Positions 1 through 11,972 of a stretch of DNA of 64,000 nt are shown piece after piece. The notes beneath the pieces were generated by a model that saw nothing but the letters and a program-made list of their open reading frames with translations, searched no databases and had not been told where the DNA came from. The first letter of the stretch is position 1. Each line of letters starts with the position of its first letter. Origin of the DNA: Mantis religiosa (taxonomy: Eukaryota > Arthropoda > Insecta > Mantodea > Mantidae); the NCBI GenBank assembly GCA_030765055.1, contig CM060957.1, positions 198,346,835 through 198,410,834 of the forward strand, written 5' to 3'. The translations under genes were made by a program, and so were the position numbers.

Positions 1-2508
1 TGTTATCGCACTGACAGAGCAGATGGTTATGGTGGCACTGCCATTTATGTGTGCCGCAACATTGCTCATCATCCATTGGTCACACCTCAGACGCCCAACT
101 TGGAAGCTACAGGTGTACAGGTGGACACAAATAGAGGGCCTCTTCATCTATATTCCGTCTACATCCCTCCCGGCAAACCCATTGTTTCTGGCGAACGGGA
201 TCAGCTATTCACTTTCACTGCTGCCACCTTGGCCATGGGTGACTATAATGCCAAAAGTCCAGCCTAGAATTCCAACATCCGAAACGCGTGAGGAGTAACT
301 TTGAAGCACTACGTCAACAACAGAAGCCTCGTGGTACTCTCACCCTCATCTCCTACAATCCACCATGGTGATCGTAGCCCGCCGGACTGGCTAGATACAG
401 CCTTAGCTAAAAATGTCCGATACCATCCACGGCTTTTCACCCTTCCCGAACTATTTTCTGAACACTATCCAGTCCTCTTATTATTTCAATCCCGACCAAA
501 CTCCAAAGCAAAACGCCTCTTACCAAATCCCCGGCGCACCAACTGGGAGGAGTTCAGCGAGATAATGGCAGCAAATCCACCGGCCTTCAATAGAGGTGAG
601 ACCACCAATGTCGCCGACGCTGTGCTCATGAACATTTCACCCAGCAGCACATATGCCATAAACAGGGCTACACCACATACCCGCAACACCCATGGCACAG
701 CCAGGAAGCTCCCTCACCATCTGCGCGATGTAATCGCAGCAAAAAGCAAGGCTCGGCGTCGAGCACAGCACACAGGTTGCCCCCTGGATCGTAGGGAGTA
801 CAATAGATTGAGGCCTAATCTCAAACCAGAGCTTCAAGAGCATGCCAATGCAGATTGCGAACGCCGGCTTTCTACACTGGACACAGAAGACCAGTCTCTC
901 TGGAGAATGTCCAAAGCCCTTTTACGCCTCCCGGCTCAGGACAAACCTCTTTGCCATGGCCATATCGTAGCACAGTCTGCCAGAGAAAAAGTGGGACTCA
1001 TGGCCACCTATCTGGAAGCCTTTTCTATCCAGCTGACACCTGCAATCAGGACCACATCCAACAAACTAACGAGGCAGTTAGGGCATACCACTCCCGACCA
1101 TATGATGACGGACAGCTCCCACCTACAAACCTGACTGAACTGTAGCAATGCCTATCTTGTGTCAAACTTTTCAAAGCAGCAGGCTACGACAGTATTCCAT
1201 ACAAGGCGCTACTACAACTACCAAACTGCTGGAAGAAAGCCTTAGTAAACCTCTTCAATGATCCGCTACAAGTGGCATACTTCCCGACCATCTGGAAACA
1301 TGCCAAGATAATCACCCTCCCGAAACCAGGAAAGGATTCCTCCACTCTGGAGGGTTATCGACCTATTAGCTTGCTCCCTAGCTTGAGCAAGATCTTCGAG
1401 AAAGTCATCCAATCTCGACTTGATGAATCATTGGTGACACTTGAGATTCTAAGACCAGAGCAGTTTGGTTTTAGGAGGCAACATTTCACAGTCCACCAAC
1501 TTCTCCGCCTAGTGGATCACATTATCACTGGCTTCAACAAACGCCACTTCTCGTAGCCCTGCTTCTTGATTTAACTCACGCCTTCGACTCTGCCTGGCAT
1601 GCAGGCCTTCTCTATCGCCTTATACACTACAACATTCCTTCCTACCTTATTCACCTTATCAATACCTATCTCCATAACAGAACCTCCAGTGTCACTATTG
1701 AGGAAGTCACGTCTGACACCTTTCCTATTCATGCCGGTGTATCCCAAGGCAGTGTTCTTGGACCCGTTCTTTCCTCATATACATAAACACCCTGCCATCC
1801 TACGTCAGTTGCACGCTTTACCAGTTTGCGGATGATACTGCGATCGCCACCAGCTCTATACGCCATGAACTTGCAGTGCGTAGACTACAAAAATACGCGG
1901 ACCAATTGACCACCTGGTTCAACACCTGGCGGCTTAGTGTCAATCCCACTAAGTCACAAACCATCAGCTTCGCCAGGAGAAGGGAAGACAACGTCCGGGA
2001 ACCATGCATTGCTAGCAGTTCTGTTCACTGGGCAACACAAGACAAATATCTTGGTGTCATTCTTGACAACAGGCTTACCTGGAAACCGCACATAGAATAT
2101 GTGCAAAACAAGATCTCCCGTAGGATGGCCCTACACAATCCCCTCTATCATCGAAATTCCTGTATGTCCTTTCGCAATAAACTCTTGCTCTACAAGCAAG
2201 TCCTTCGTCCCGCCATTACCTATGATTGTCAAGTATGGAGCATTGCTGCAAAAACTCACTTCAAAAGACTACAAATCCTCCAAAGCAGTTTCCTCAGGAT
2301 ATCGGCTAATGCTGGCTGGTATATTCCCGACTTGAATATTCACCGTGACACATCCATGCCCACTCTACGTGACTATATTCTCTCTCTATCACAAAAGTTC
2401 TTCGACTCTCTCCCGCAAAGCTTCAATGCTCTCATAGGAGGTCTCGGAGAGAATGACATAGACCCCGGCGAAAGCTACAAACGACCAAGACTTTTCCTCA
2501 CTAACTAA
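1..2508 (+). pseudogene. Jockey-clade LINE ORF2 (endonuclease + reverse transcriptase), element E1, 5' end outside window
   Basis: Remnant of the ORF2 polyprotein of a non-LTR retrotransposon, which would nick target DNA and reverse-transcribe the element RNA. The first 270 bases encode the end of an apurinic-type endonuclease (GGTAIYV near 30-55, MGDYNAKS near 235-260); a later frame has the SEHYP endonuclease end (about 460). Reverse transcriptase begins with LPKPGKDSS and YRPISLLPSLSKIFEKVI (1320-1400), QFGFRRQHFTVHQLL (1460-1510) and the catalytic block QFADDTAIAT (about 1825), and ends with a Jockey-type C-terminus (CQVWSIAAKTHFKRLQ near 2230) and a stop at 2506-2508. Frames change near 300, 1140, 1560 and 1860, so it is dead even though the FADD motif survives. 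The closest relative in the window is E2 at 4582-7268. Family call is firm; the 5' limit is unknown. Confidence 0.9.
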
Positions 2509-2715
2509 AATCACCCCATCTTTAAAACCTATCAAACCATCCCCTTTCTCTATATCACATTCTACCTTCCATTAAATAAAATCCAACAACACTATCCCAC
2601 TGTTATTCCACCATATGGTATTAACCACCACCGTTCTACCAGCAAAGGACCTAGTCCTGGCACGGTAATAGTCAGGAAAGCACCGTCTGCAAGGCGGCTC
2701 AACTTTCCAACGACG
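2509..2715 (+). other. 3' UTR of Jockey element E1
   Basis: AC-rich, untranslated stretch after the E1 ORF2 stop. It ends with a block (aaaggacctagtcctgg near 2645, then ttccaacgac at 2706-2715) that recurs after E2 (aaaggccctagtcctgg near 7455, ttccaacgac near 7515), so the block is best read as the shared 3' end of these sister elements. There is no poly(A) tail. The exact end is inferred. Confidence 0.5.
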
Positions 2716-2749
2716 CGTACACGAGGGAAAATCACCAAATGTAGCCACC

Positions 2750-4598
2750 ATGCAGCAAAATCCCGACCCTGAAAGTTACATCACGCCTCCAAATGAGAAA
2801 GTGGACCGCACAATCTACTACTATCTCAAAGGCGGCGACCTACGCACCTTCATGGGAAAGGAACTAATATAAAATCCGTCGCAACCACTAACCAGCGACA
2901 TACATGCTCTCCTCCTGCAAGAACTAAATTCCAGAAATCTCTACCTGCACAAAGCAGATGAAGTGATACTTTCAGCTGCTAGAACCAGCGAAAGCATTGC
3001 AATATCAGAATTTCATGTGTATATGGCACACCGCGCCCGTGTGGCCACCATCACTGAAACGCTGTGCAAACATTCCCAAACGAACAATTCAACAGCTTGG
3101 CACACTGTTCCAAAACGTTCTGCAAGATCTTCGGAACAAACCCCATCCACCAACGCCACCATCACCTCAAACACCTATGCTGTTCTGTCCCCAGAGGAGC
3201 CCCCAGAATCTCATACTCCGGGAGTTCAAACTAAGCAACGGAATTGCAGCAGCCCCATCCCACCAGCTAATGCTGAAATGGAAGATGATTCTACTGTTAC
3301 TGCTACTGCACAACAAGCACCGCTCTCAGCACCTCGAGGACGTCGACCCACTCCCATCTTTCTACGCAACCCTGCTGATGCCAGGAAAGTACTATCCACA
3401 AGCACTCAGGCAACCTTTGAAATAAAAAATCTGCGTGGCACGGTTGCCCTCCTACCAGCCACGGCCAATGATCACCGCAACCTCCGCAAGCACCTGGAGG
3501 AGCACAAAATTAAAGGCGTCACTACCCTCCTGCCAGAAGAAAGATACCTACACGTTACCGTGAAGGATGTTCCCGCCTTTGTTACGGCTGGAGAGGTACA
3601 ATCCCACCTCTCCAGTAAGGGTTACTCAGTGACACGTGTTGCCCAGCTAACCACCAGAGGCCCAAACCCTCAACCACTGCCACACTTCAGGGTGGCCTTA
3701 CAGAAATCTGACAACGCCAGAGACATCTACAAAGAGACACGGATGTTTCACGCCACAGTGCGGGTAGAGCCCTACCGCCCGCCACCACGCCCGCAGCAAT
3801 GCACGAATTGCCAGTAATTCACGCACAATGCTGCTGGCTGTCTACTTCAACCTGTTTGTACCTTCTGCGGCACCTCTGGCCACAAACGTGCCAACTGTAC
3901 ACAGCTGGGTATCCCTGGAGCTAAACCCCGCTACTACAACTGCGGAGATGCCCACTCTTGTCGTTATGCCAAATGCCCGGTGTGGCTGGAGGTCAGACTG
4001 GAGCTTCTCACCTCCAAGAATGGGCAGATGTCCAAGTACAATGCCCGACCCAGAGTGCAACACAATGCAGTTACGACGAGAGGCATTCACCGGAGCACGC
4101 TACCCCGGACTTCCTCCAAGACAGCCCATCAAATATCCCAGTTATGCAGCGGCTGTCACCAACACACCAGTTAACGAGCATCCCTCTGCAACTGCCACTA
4201 CCACTAAACAGGACCCCAAACCAACACCATTGGTTCCATCTTCTGATCAGGTGCCAGCACCTCAAAATGCTGTTCGACAGGTCTCCTCATCCAAAACCAG
4301 ACAACAGCAACAACCTCTACCACAACAGCAAACTAGTCATAAAAGCCATTCCAAAAGCCTACCCCATCAGCAAACCTCAGCACAGCCTACAGCTGAACCC
4401 AGTGCTGCCCAACCAATATCCACCATCCCCAGTGAGACTTTCCTTGCTACCATGCAGCACATTCCAATTGCCCTGCAGCCTGCCTTTGCTGCCTACTTAG
4501 CCGAATCTATCCGCTCCCGTAAAAGCAACATCCACCCATACACCATGCTTGTACATGCCGTCCTAAACTTCATGCTCTATAATGGCTGCTACTTCTAA
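2750..4598 (+). pseudogene. LINE ORF1, gag-like nucleic-acid-binding protein of E2
   Basis: ORF1 proteins of Jockey elements coat the element RNA. The ATG at 2750 starts MQQNPDPESYITPP, and an in-frame TAA near 2870 breaks it. The same frame continues through a charged N-terminal half and a PRE_C2HC-like region (about 3440-3780, with TVKDVPAFVTAGEV and HFRVALQKSD) into a first knuckle CTNC (about 3800), where a TAA interrupts it. After that stop a second knuckle is intact, CTFCGTSGHKRANC (C-x2-C-x4-H-x4-C, about 3855-3895). A third (YYNCGDAHSCRYAKC) has lost its first Cys to Tyr. A frameshift near 4080 moves the Gln/Pro-rich tail (SYAAAVTNTP, many QQ runs) into another frame, which ends with TAA at 4596-4598. 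The stop overlaps the ORF2 ATG at 4582. Confidence 0.85.
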
Positions 4599-7268
4599 CT
4601 TTGCTACAAACTACCTCTCCCTAAATATCTGCAGCTGGAATGCCAACGGTCTGCGACGCAAACTAGCGGAGCTTTCCAACTTTGTTGCCGTCAATGATGA
4701 TCACATCCTTCTAGTGCAGGAGACACATCTAACACCTTCCATCAAACCCGCATTCCAGGCATTTTATGCTATCGCTCCGGTAGGGCAGACGGCTATGGCG
4801 GCACTGCCATCTACGTGAGTCCAATCTACGGCATCACACGCTCCACATTACTCCAGCTTCACCATTGCAAGCAACTGGTATTGAGAACGAGACCAACAAG
4901 GGGCCCCTTCGGCTTCTCTCTGTCTACATCCCCCCGGACGCCCGCTGCCTCCAAATACTCTCGATTGCCTCTTCACATCTCAACAGGCCACTATAGCCAT
5001 GGGAGACTTCAATGCCATGCTTGGAACTCTACCACTCTCAATCTCCGTGGCGCTCTTCTCGAGCGCTACACACAAAACAATAACTTATCTGTCCTTTCTC
5101 CTTCCTCGCCCACCATCCATTATGGTGACCGCCACCCACCTGATTGGCTTGGCATAGCCATCCTCAAGCACATCCGACACCACCCCTACCTCTACTCCTT
5201 ACCGGAATTATCATCTGATCACTACCCACAACTACTGCTCTTCCAATCCCATCCCACTCTCAAGGCGAAATGCCTCTTTCCCAACCCCCGCCGCACTAAC
5301 TGGCAATCATACAAACAGCATATGGAAATCCAACCAACACATCTAGCTCCTTGCACCACTAAGGAGGAGGCAGACGCTCGAACCTGCCTGATAACATCAA
5401 CTATTACTATGGTAATTAAGCAGTCGACACCCTCTGCTCGTTCACACACGCAAACTGCTCGCAAGCTTCCCAAGCCCCTTCTGGAGCTCATTGCTGCGAA
5501 GAATACGGCCAGACGGAGAGCACCACACTGGCTCCCTCACGGATAGACGGACTTACAACAAGCTCTGCCACCGTCTGAAATTAGAACTGGCTGAACACCC
5601 TAACGAGGATTGGGAGTTCCGCCTTGTCTCACTCAACACAAAAGATCAATACCTCTAGCGGCTATCCAAGGCCCTTCTGCGCCTTCCCACACAGGACAAG
5701 CCTCCGCATCATAGACCCATCCTCGCCCAATCAATCCGTGAGAAAGTGGAGCTAATGGGAACTTTCCTCGAAACCACCTTCCATCCTGTCGCCACCTGTA
5801 ACCAGGACCACGTGCAGCAAATAACAACTGAAGTCTCCCACTTCCTCTCTAGACCATACGGCCCCACTGGCATTTCACAAACCTCTTTAACGGAGATCAC
5901 ATCACTTCTCTCCTCTGTGCCACCATATAAAGCCATGGGATACTACAATATTCCGTATGCCTCACTCAAAGCTCTCCCTAACAACTGGTTGGAACTTCCC
6001 GTCCATCTCTTCAATGAGCTACTCAAACTGGCATACTTCCCCAGGGCCTGGAGGCATGCCAAAATCATCACCCTCCCTAAACCCGGCAAAGATACCTCCA
6101 CGGCGGAAGGACACCGTCCCATCAGCCTTCTGCCGACTATGAGTAAGCTCTTCGAGAACGTCATTCAAGCGCGGCTTCAACAAACCCTCTCAGCGCAGTC
6201 TATACTGCGCCAGGAACAATTTGGCTTTCGTCAGCAACATTCCACGGTGCACCAACTTCTTCGCCTGGTCGACGAAATCATCAAAGGTTTCAACAACAGG
6301 CACTTTGTTGTTGCCTTATTCCTCGACCTCACACGCGCCTTCGATTCTGTCTGGCACGAAGGCCTCCTTCACCGCCTAATTCACTATAACTTCCCACCAT
6401 ATATCATCCATCTCATCCACTCTTATCTTCAAAAACGCACCTTCAGCGTAACCAAAGAGGACATTTCTTCCGCCTCTCACCCTATTCATGCAGGAGGCCC
6501 CCAAGGGAGTGTCCTTGGCCACCTGCTCTTCCTGATCATCATCAACACCTTGCCCTCCCACCAAGGCTGTACGTTGTATCAGTTTGCCGACGATATTGCA
6601 ATAACCACCGCCTCCACACAACATCAGGTTGCTGTGAATCAACTTCAAATCTATGCAGACAACCTCACAACCTGGTTCAATACCTGGCGCCTCACTGTGA
6701 ACCCCACCAAGTCGCAGGCTATCACCTTTACAAGGCGCACGGAGGCTGATGTCACAGGGCATCGCATTACTTGTGGATCTGTTCACTGGTCCACCACAGT
6801 CAAATATCTTGGAGTCACACTGGACCAGAAGCTCACCTGGAAGGCCCACATCGGTAATGTATACAGCAAGGTTGCTCGTAAGATGGCACTTTTATACCCC
6901 TTATGCCACCGAAACTCGCCATGTCACTTTCCAACAAACTGCTTCTCTATAGACAAGTCCTCCGTCCTGCCCTAACCTATGCCTGCCCAGTTTGGGCCAC
7001 TACTGCAAAAACCCACATGTACCACCTCCAAAACCTTCAAAATCGCTTCCTTCGCATCACTGTCAATGCCGAATGGTGCATTCCTAACATCAATATCCAC
7101 CGAGACCTTTACTTTCCACTCCTCACCGATTACATGCTCTCCCTTTCACAAAAATTCTTTGACTCTCTTCCACACAATTTCCACGCATTCATCCGCGGCC
7201 TCGAGGAGTATGTTATTGACCCCGGGGAGCGTTACAAGCATCCCAGGCTCCTCCTACATCGACCCTAA
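4582..7268 (+). pseudogene. LINE ORF2 (endonuclease + reverse transcriptase) of E2
   Basis: Starts at the ATG at 4582, 17 nt inside the end of ORF1 and in the +1 frame relative to it. The endonuclease begins SLNICSWNANGLRRKLAEL and QETHLTPS (4620-4740). A frameshift near 4770 is followed by GRADGYGGTAIYV in another frame, and SSDHYPQLLLF (about 5210) marks the domain end. An in-frame TAG lies near 5656. The reverse transcriptase is then open from 5746 to 6975: PKPGKDTSTAEGHRPISLLP (about 6080), QFGFRQQHSTVHQLLRLV (6220-6270), FLDLTRAFDSVWHEGLLH (6320-6370) and intact QFADDIAIT (about 6580-6605). A frameshift near 6900 separates the C-terminal part (VWATTAKTHMYHLQNLQNRF), which ends at 7266-7268. 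Relaxed selection is evident, but the RT core is well preserved. Confidence 0.92.
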
Positions 7269-7522
7269 TATCATCACCCATTGAAAACAAAATATATTCT
7301 CATCATCTCTTTAACTTATTCATCATCTCTCTAATTTCTACTATTCAACATCTCACTCCAACTTACTCCCCAAAGTAATTAAATCATAACCTCCCTACTA
7401 CAATGCCACCGTCTACCACCGTCTTTACTTCAAACTTCATTTTTCAACCAGTAAAGGCCCTAGTCCTGGAATGATATCTGTCGGAAGGCCCCACCACATT
7501 TGGTGGGATCCCATTCCAACGA
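7269..7522 (+). other. 3' UTR of Jockey element E2
   Basis: Untranslated, T/C- and A-rich sequence after the ORF2 stop. It shares its terminal block with the end of E1. Near 7485-7502 a short perfect stem (CCCACCA / TGGTGGG) could form in the RNA, in the place where LINE 3' ends are recognised by their own reverse transcriptase (inference). Confidence 0.5.
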
Positions 7523-8076
7523 CAACTTCGCTGTCGTTCTGTCGCTCAGCCTTCTGCTTCTGGTACAACTCAGAAAGCACGTGGTGTGCCTACCTTTGCG
7601 GAGGTGGCGCGCAAGCCTCCGGATTTGCCGGCAGTATGACGAGCAAAACACACACGTTCACCTAAGGCTAAAGAAACAGCCACTAAGACCACCCATCCGA
7701 TAGAGCGCAGGGAGGACGTCCTGCCAGAGAGCAAGCGTCTGATTCCGAGGCGTCGAGCAGGCGAGGTACTCCCAAACCCGATCGCCAGCTGAGGGATGGA
7801 CGGGCTAATGGTAGGCCGGCGCCCACGCGCTCTTCTGCATCCCCCACTCCCACCAAAACTTGCACTTCAAATGAAGTTTCTCCTCCCACCACACAGGTCT
7901 CAGAGATGTTGGGTTGGTTGCAGCAACTGCTGCAGAACCACGGCCGGCGTCTCTGTGAACTGGTGGTGAGGTTCTTCGACACCACGGATTCTGCAGTCCG
8001 AATGGTCATTGCCATGGAGGCGCTTGCCTTGTTGTCCACAGTAGGCCGCGAGAGCCATGATGGCGGGTCAAACTAG
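7523..8076 (+). pseudogene. C-terminal part of LINE ORF1, element E3a
   Basis: Low-complexity, basic and Ser/Pro-rich C-terminus of a Jockey ORF1. One frame reads GVPTFAEVARKPPDLPAV (about 7583-7636); after a stop and frameshift another reads SDSEASSRRGTPKPD and APTRSSASPTPTKT (7738-7860) and ends MEALALLSTVGRESHDGGSN with TAG at 8074-8076. The zinc-knuckle half is missing, so E3a is 5'-truncated inside ORF1 close to 7520. The stop lies 20 nt inside ORF2, whose ATG is at 8057 in the +1 frame, the same geometry as in E2. Antisense frames here are not genes. Confidence 0.7.
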
Positions 8077-10740
8077 GTCTCTGACCTCGTTCAGATTCGC
8101 ATTCTGGAATGCGAATGGCATCAATGGTCAACAAGATGAGCTCCTGCATTTTGCTAGGTCATTTCCTTTGGATTTCATCTTGGTATCTGAAACACATCTC
8201 CGACCTGAAATGTCCTTCCGGATTACCCGGCTATCACTGCCTCAGGGTCGACCGTGTGGGCCGTCACGGCGGTGGCACGGCGATCTTTGTGAGGAGAGGA
8301 GTAGTCTTTAAACCTGTCCAGCTTCCCGCTCTTCAAACCCTTGAAGCCACGGCCATCTGCGTGAACCTGGGCGGTTCCGAAGTCCTGATAGTGTCTGCAT
8401 ATCACCCTCCTCGCCAACAGTTCGTTGATAATGATTATCTCTCCATCCTCACAGTACATCCCAACGTCATTATGGCTGATGATTTGAATGCTAAACATCC
8501 GCGTTGGTATTCGGGTCTCCGGACAGACGCAAGAGGCAAAGAAATCATCCGCATCATAGATGGAGATCATCAATTGAGAGTTGAGGGTCCCTGGCAACCC
8601 ACTTATTTCCCGCGAATTCATGCCGTCCTTCGGTCATTAACTTCGCAATCGTCAAACATTTTCCATTTCATTTATCACTCAATTCACAAAGCGCCTTACA
8701 TTCCGACCTCAACCCAGTTGTGGCTGAGGTCAACTTACGGGTTGTCAGTCATGTATTCACGGTTAAAAACCGTGATGTCGATTGGGATTGCGTACGGATC
8801 TGCTTAAATGACTCCATACCTCCTAACCCACACATTACAGACATACTGACCCTGGAGACGGCGATCTCCTCCTTCACCTCCATCGTAGGACGAACTGCTC
8901 GTAACCTCACCGTTCACACTCCAGCACCTCTACACCCTCACGTCATCGCGCTAGACATCCATCTACTCATTAGTCGCTCTTGGGCGGCTCGCAGACTCTA
9001 TCAGCGACACCGCACTCGCCATAATCAGGTTCTGCTCGTGCGTTTGCGCTGAGAGGTTCGACTTCGACTACGCGAGCACCGTGTGCGCGCGTGGGAGGAG
9101 TTGACGTCTCAAGTGAATTTTGAGAATGGCGAGGCGTGGAGGCTTACAAAAGGACTCCGGAGTCGTGGAGGAGCGCCAACCACCCCTATCCAAGGCACCC
9201 AAGGCCTGATGTATGAACCCCAAGCCAAAGCAAATGTGTTTGCCGACTACCTAGAGGGGACCATGAGGCCACGAAATGACCCTCAGCACCTAGACTTCAC
9301 TAGCCGCGTCAAGCGGGAGGTTCATCAGTATCTTCGACGTTCTCTTGCTGAGGCGGACCGACTTCCTGTCATTAGACCCAGTGAGCTCCAGGGCGCACTC
9401 CGGCGTCTAACTCCCAAAAAAGCATCGGGAACTGATGGGTTGACACCTATCATGCTTCGCCATCTTCCCTTCAAAGCCGTTCATTTTCTTACTCGGGTCT
9501 TTAACATGTGTCTCGCCCTGGGCCCATTTCAGCGGCAGTGGAGGGAGGCTCGAGTGATTTGCACTCCCCGCCAGTTACCGCTCCTATAGCCTCCTGTTAG
9601 TCCTCTCGAAGGTTTTCGAGAGGCTTGTTTTAGCCCGCTTGTCGCCCCTACTGGGGGACATTCAAGCTATCCCTCCCCATCAGTTTAGTTTTCGTCCTGG
9701 GCACTTGACATCACAGCAGCTGCTCCGTCTGGTGGAGGCCGCTGCCCTGGGTTTCCAGGAAAGGGCATTCACTGCGGCGGTATCTCTGGATGTCGAGAAG
9801 GCCTTCTCTATCAGCTGGCATGCAGGCCTCCTATATAAACTAATCACCCTGGGGCTTCCTGCACACATGATACACATTTTACACTCATTCCTCAAACACA
9901 GACATTTCACAGTTACTGAGGCGGGAAAGCTATCTGCCAGACGACCCATCAGAGGAGGCGTCCTCGAAGGCTCTGTCTTATCCCCTACACTCTTTTAGCG
10001 TGTATGTGGCGGATCTCCCCACGGAGCTACACGTCAACATAGCTCAATATGCAGACAACGTGCTAATATACAACACAGATAGAAACGCACGCAGAGCCTT
10101 CAACCCAATACAGCGACACCTAAGCCTCATTCATGATTGGTGCAGGCTTTGGCGATTGTCTATCAACCCAGAGAAAAGCCAAGCCATACTCTTCAATAAG
10201 CGTCACTTTCCCGCCAACCTCCCAGCCTTTAATTATTCTGGCAGAAGGATAGAGTGGACAAATTCTCTCAAATACTTAGGTGTAAAGCTGGACAAGGGCC
10301 TAACTTTTCGGGGTCACATCCAGGAGGTAGCTCATCGAGCGTGCGGAGCTTCGGCTTCGTTATACCCCATGATGCGCTCAGGAATGCCGACACCCCTTAG
10401 GTTGCGCCTTTTTTAGGCTTTGATTCTTCCAATCATGCTTTATGCGTGTCAAATCTGGGGCATGGCCGCAGGAACCAATCTGCGACAACTTCAGCGTGTA
10501 CAAAATAGATGTCTTAGGGCCATCTATTCTGTTTGCTGGAGGTTTCCCGTGAGATACCTTCATGAAGCCTCATCTCTCCACTATGTGGAAGATGTCATTA
10601 GGCGCCGGGCCACTAAATTCTACGCGAGTTTGCCTCAACATCAGAGCGCCCTGGTTAGGTCTCTAGGCAACTATAGAACCACCGAAAGACGCTACAAGCT
10701 CTACCGGCTTCCCCGCATGGCATGCGGGCACACCCGGTAA
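8057..10740 (+). pseudogene. LINE ORF2 (endonuclease + reverse transcriptase) of E3a
   Basis: Begins MMAGQTRSLTSFRFAFWNANGI at 8057. The endonuclease signature ETHLRP (about 8190) and, after a frameshift, GRHGGGTAIFVRRG (about 8255-8300) and MADDLNAKHPRWYSG (about 8470) follow. After breaks near 8620 and 9050 comes the RT fingers region (LTPKKASGTDGLTPIMLRHL at about 9410), a frameshift near 9570, then FRPGHLTSQQLLRLVEAAA (about 9690) and SLDVEKAFSISWHAGLL. The catalytic motif reads YADNVL (about 10050): the second aspartate of YADD is changed, so the copy is inactive by sequence. TAG at 10414-10416 splits the C-terminus, which ends MACGHTR with TAA at 10738-10740. E3b at 16073-17938 is a close second copy. 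Confidence 0.92.
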
Positions 10741-11040
10741 CAATAGATTTCTTATTTCAACCTTAAAATTATTACTGTTTGAATTTAATACACTTTCTAA
10801 ATTAAACTCTTCCTAAAATTATCACACCAGCGGTGCCAACATAGCGTTGCACCCGAGTTGGCTACCATGAGGAGCTACGGCTACCTCCCTTCTTTTCATC
10901 TACATTATCTTAAACCACCAACCTGCAAAACCCCACATTTCCTGTCATTAAGTGGTTAAGTCCGTGTGGGACAGGTACGCGAATGACACACATCGTGCTG
11001 AGCCTCAGTCAGCCGCCAGCTGCTTGAATGAATGAATGAA
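10741..11040 (+). other. 3' UTR and GAAT-repeat tail of Jockey element E3a
   Basis: Untranslated tail repeated almost base for base at 17939-18236 after E3b (the two copies differ at a single site where I compared them, GAGCC versus GACCC). It ends in tandem gaat units (11025-11040), a simple-repeat tail instead of poly(A), as used by some LINEs. The near-identity says the two E3 copies are young compared with E1 and E2. Confidence 0.8.
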
Positions 11041-11565
11041 TTGGAACATGGCTTTATGGTTAATTCAGCTTCGAAATATCGATTTTGTTGCAACTTTTAC
11101 CCAATTATAATTAATAACGCGTTTAGGAACCTTTGAGTTTGTTGCTCCTCAATGGCATGATACCCTGACGATTTTATCGCAATGTTTCATTTGTCAGTAG
11201 AACTTATTATGTCCAATCTGTGTCAATTTCGAGAGAAATTCTTTCTCACAACCCAATAATTGTAAATACTCTACAGGTTATATCGGATATGTGGCGCTCG
11301 TATTACTTTCTCTGCTCATTTTAAACTCTTTTGATCCATCTCCCTCACGTTAATTGGGATAAACATTCCATTGTTATTGTTATGTAGGTAAAAGGGAATA
11401 TGGGAACAGAGTACACTTTTAGTGGTTGAATGTTAGTTGTAATGTAATCATATTATAAAAGTAACCTCTAGACTTGACGACAACATTTTACCAACGATCT
11501 AAGTTTTAAACCGTTTAAGTATTGAAGAATCCAAATAAGAAATATCTCGGAAATGGCACACTCTA

Positions 11566-11568
<3 letters not shown>
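11041..11568. other. Unassigned AT-rich sequence
   Basis: No coding, RNA or repeat signal that I can support. It separates the LINE cluster from the AT microsatellite. Confidence 0.5.

Positions 11569-11648
<80 letters not shown>
11569..11648. repeat. (AT)40 microsatellite
   Basis: Eighty uninterrupted bases of alternating AT. The Tyr-Ile repeat frames read through it on both strands are artefacts. Confidence 0.98.
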
Positions 11649-11650
<2 letters not shown>

Positions 11651-11972
11651 CAGAAAGTGTGTGTTTTACCAGGATCGTCATCTTCTGTCCAGTAAGATTT
11701 TTTCTGTTTTTACGTTTTGTCACTTCTACTTATATCACATAAACGAAAATAACTTCTGGCAGCATTGAGGGACATTGTTGTAAATATACATTGTAGGAAG
11801 ATAAAAGACACGAGAGGTGAGTGACTGTATAACAATATGCCATTTGGTCTCCTTTGTCATGGACACATCTTGATGTTTACAACTTAATCAAGTATTTTGT
11901 CTTTATTTCTATGATAAATATAATTTAGCAAATGAGTAGTTTATGTATTATTAAACTGAACTACATGTATAT
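11649..11972. other. Unassigned AT-rich sequence
   Basis: No gene or repeat recognised. It ends with ATAT directly before the LTR at 11973, the same four bases found beside the other gypsy LTRs in the window. Confidence 0.5.

Larger units (their letters stand above)
2716..7522 (+). mobile_element. Near full-length Jockey-clade LINE, element E2
   Basis: A two-ORF LINE sitting directly against the 3' end of E1 and followed directly by E3a. It has a very short leader (about 35 nt before the ORF1 ATG at 2750), ORF1 with a gag-like zinc-knuckle domain, ORF2 with endonuclease and reverse transcriptase, and a 3' UTR ending in an inverted repeat (CCCACCA / TGGTGGG near 7485-7502). No poly(A) tail or target duplication is visible. 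The boundaries rest on the shared 3' block of E1 and E2. Confidence 0.7.

Noticed and set aside
11499..11768. Open frames of repeated Tyr-Ile on both strands
   Set aside because: They are the (AT)40 microsatellite read in translation.
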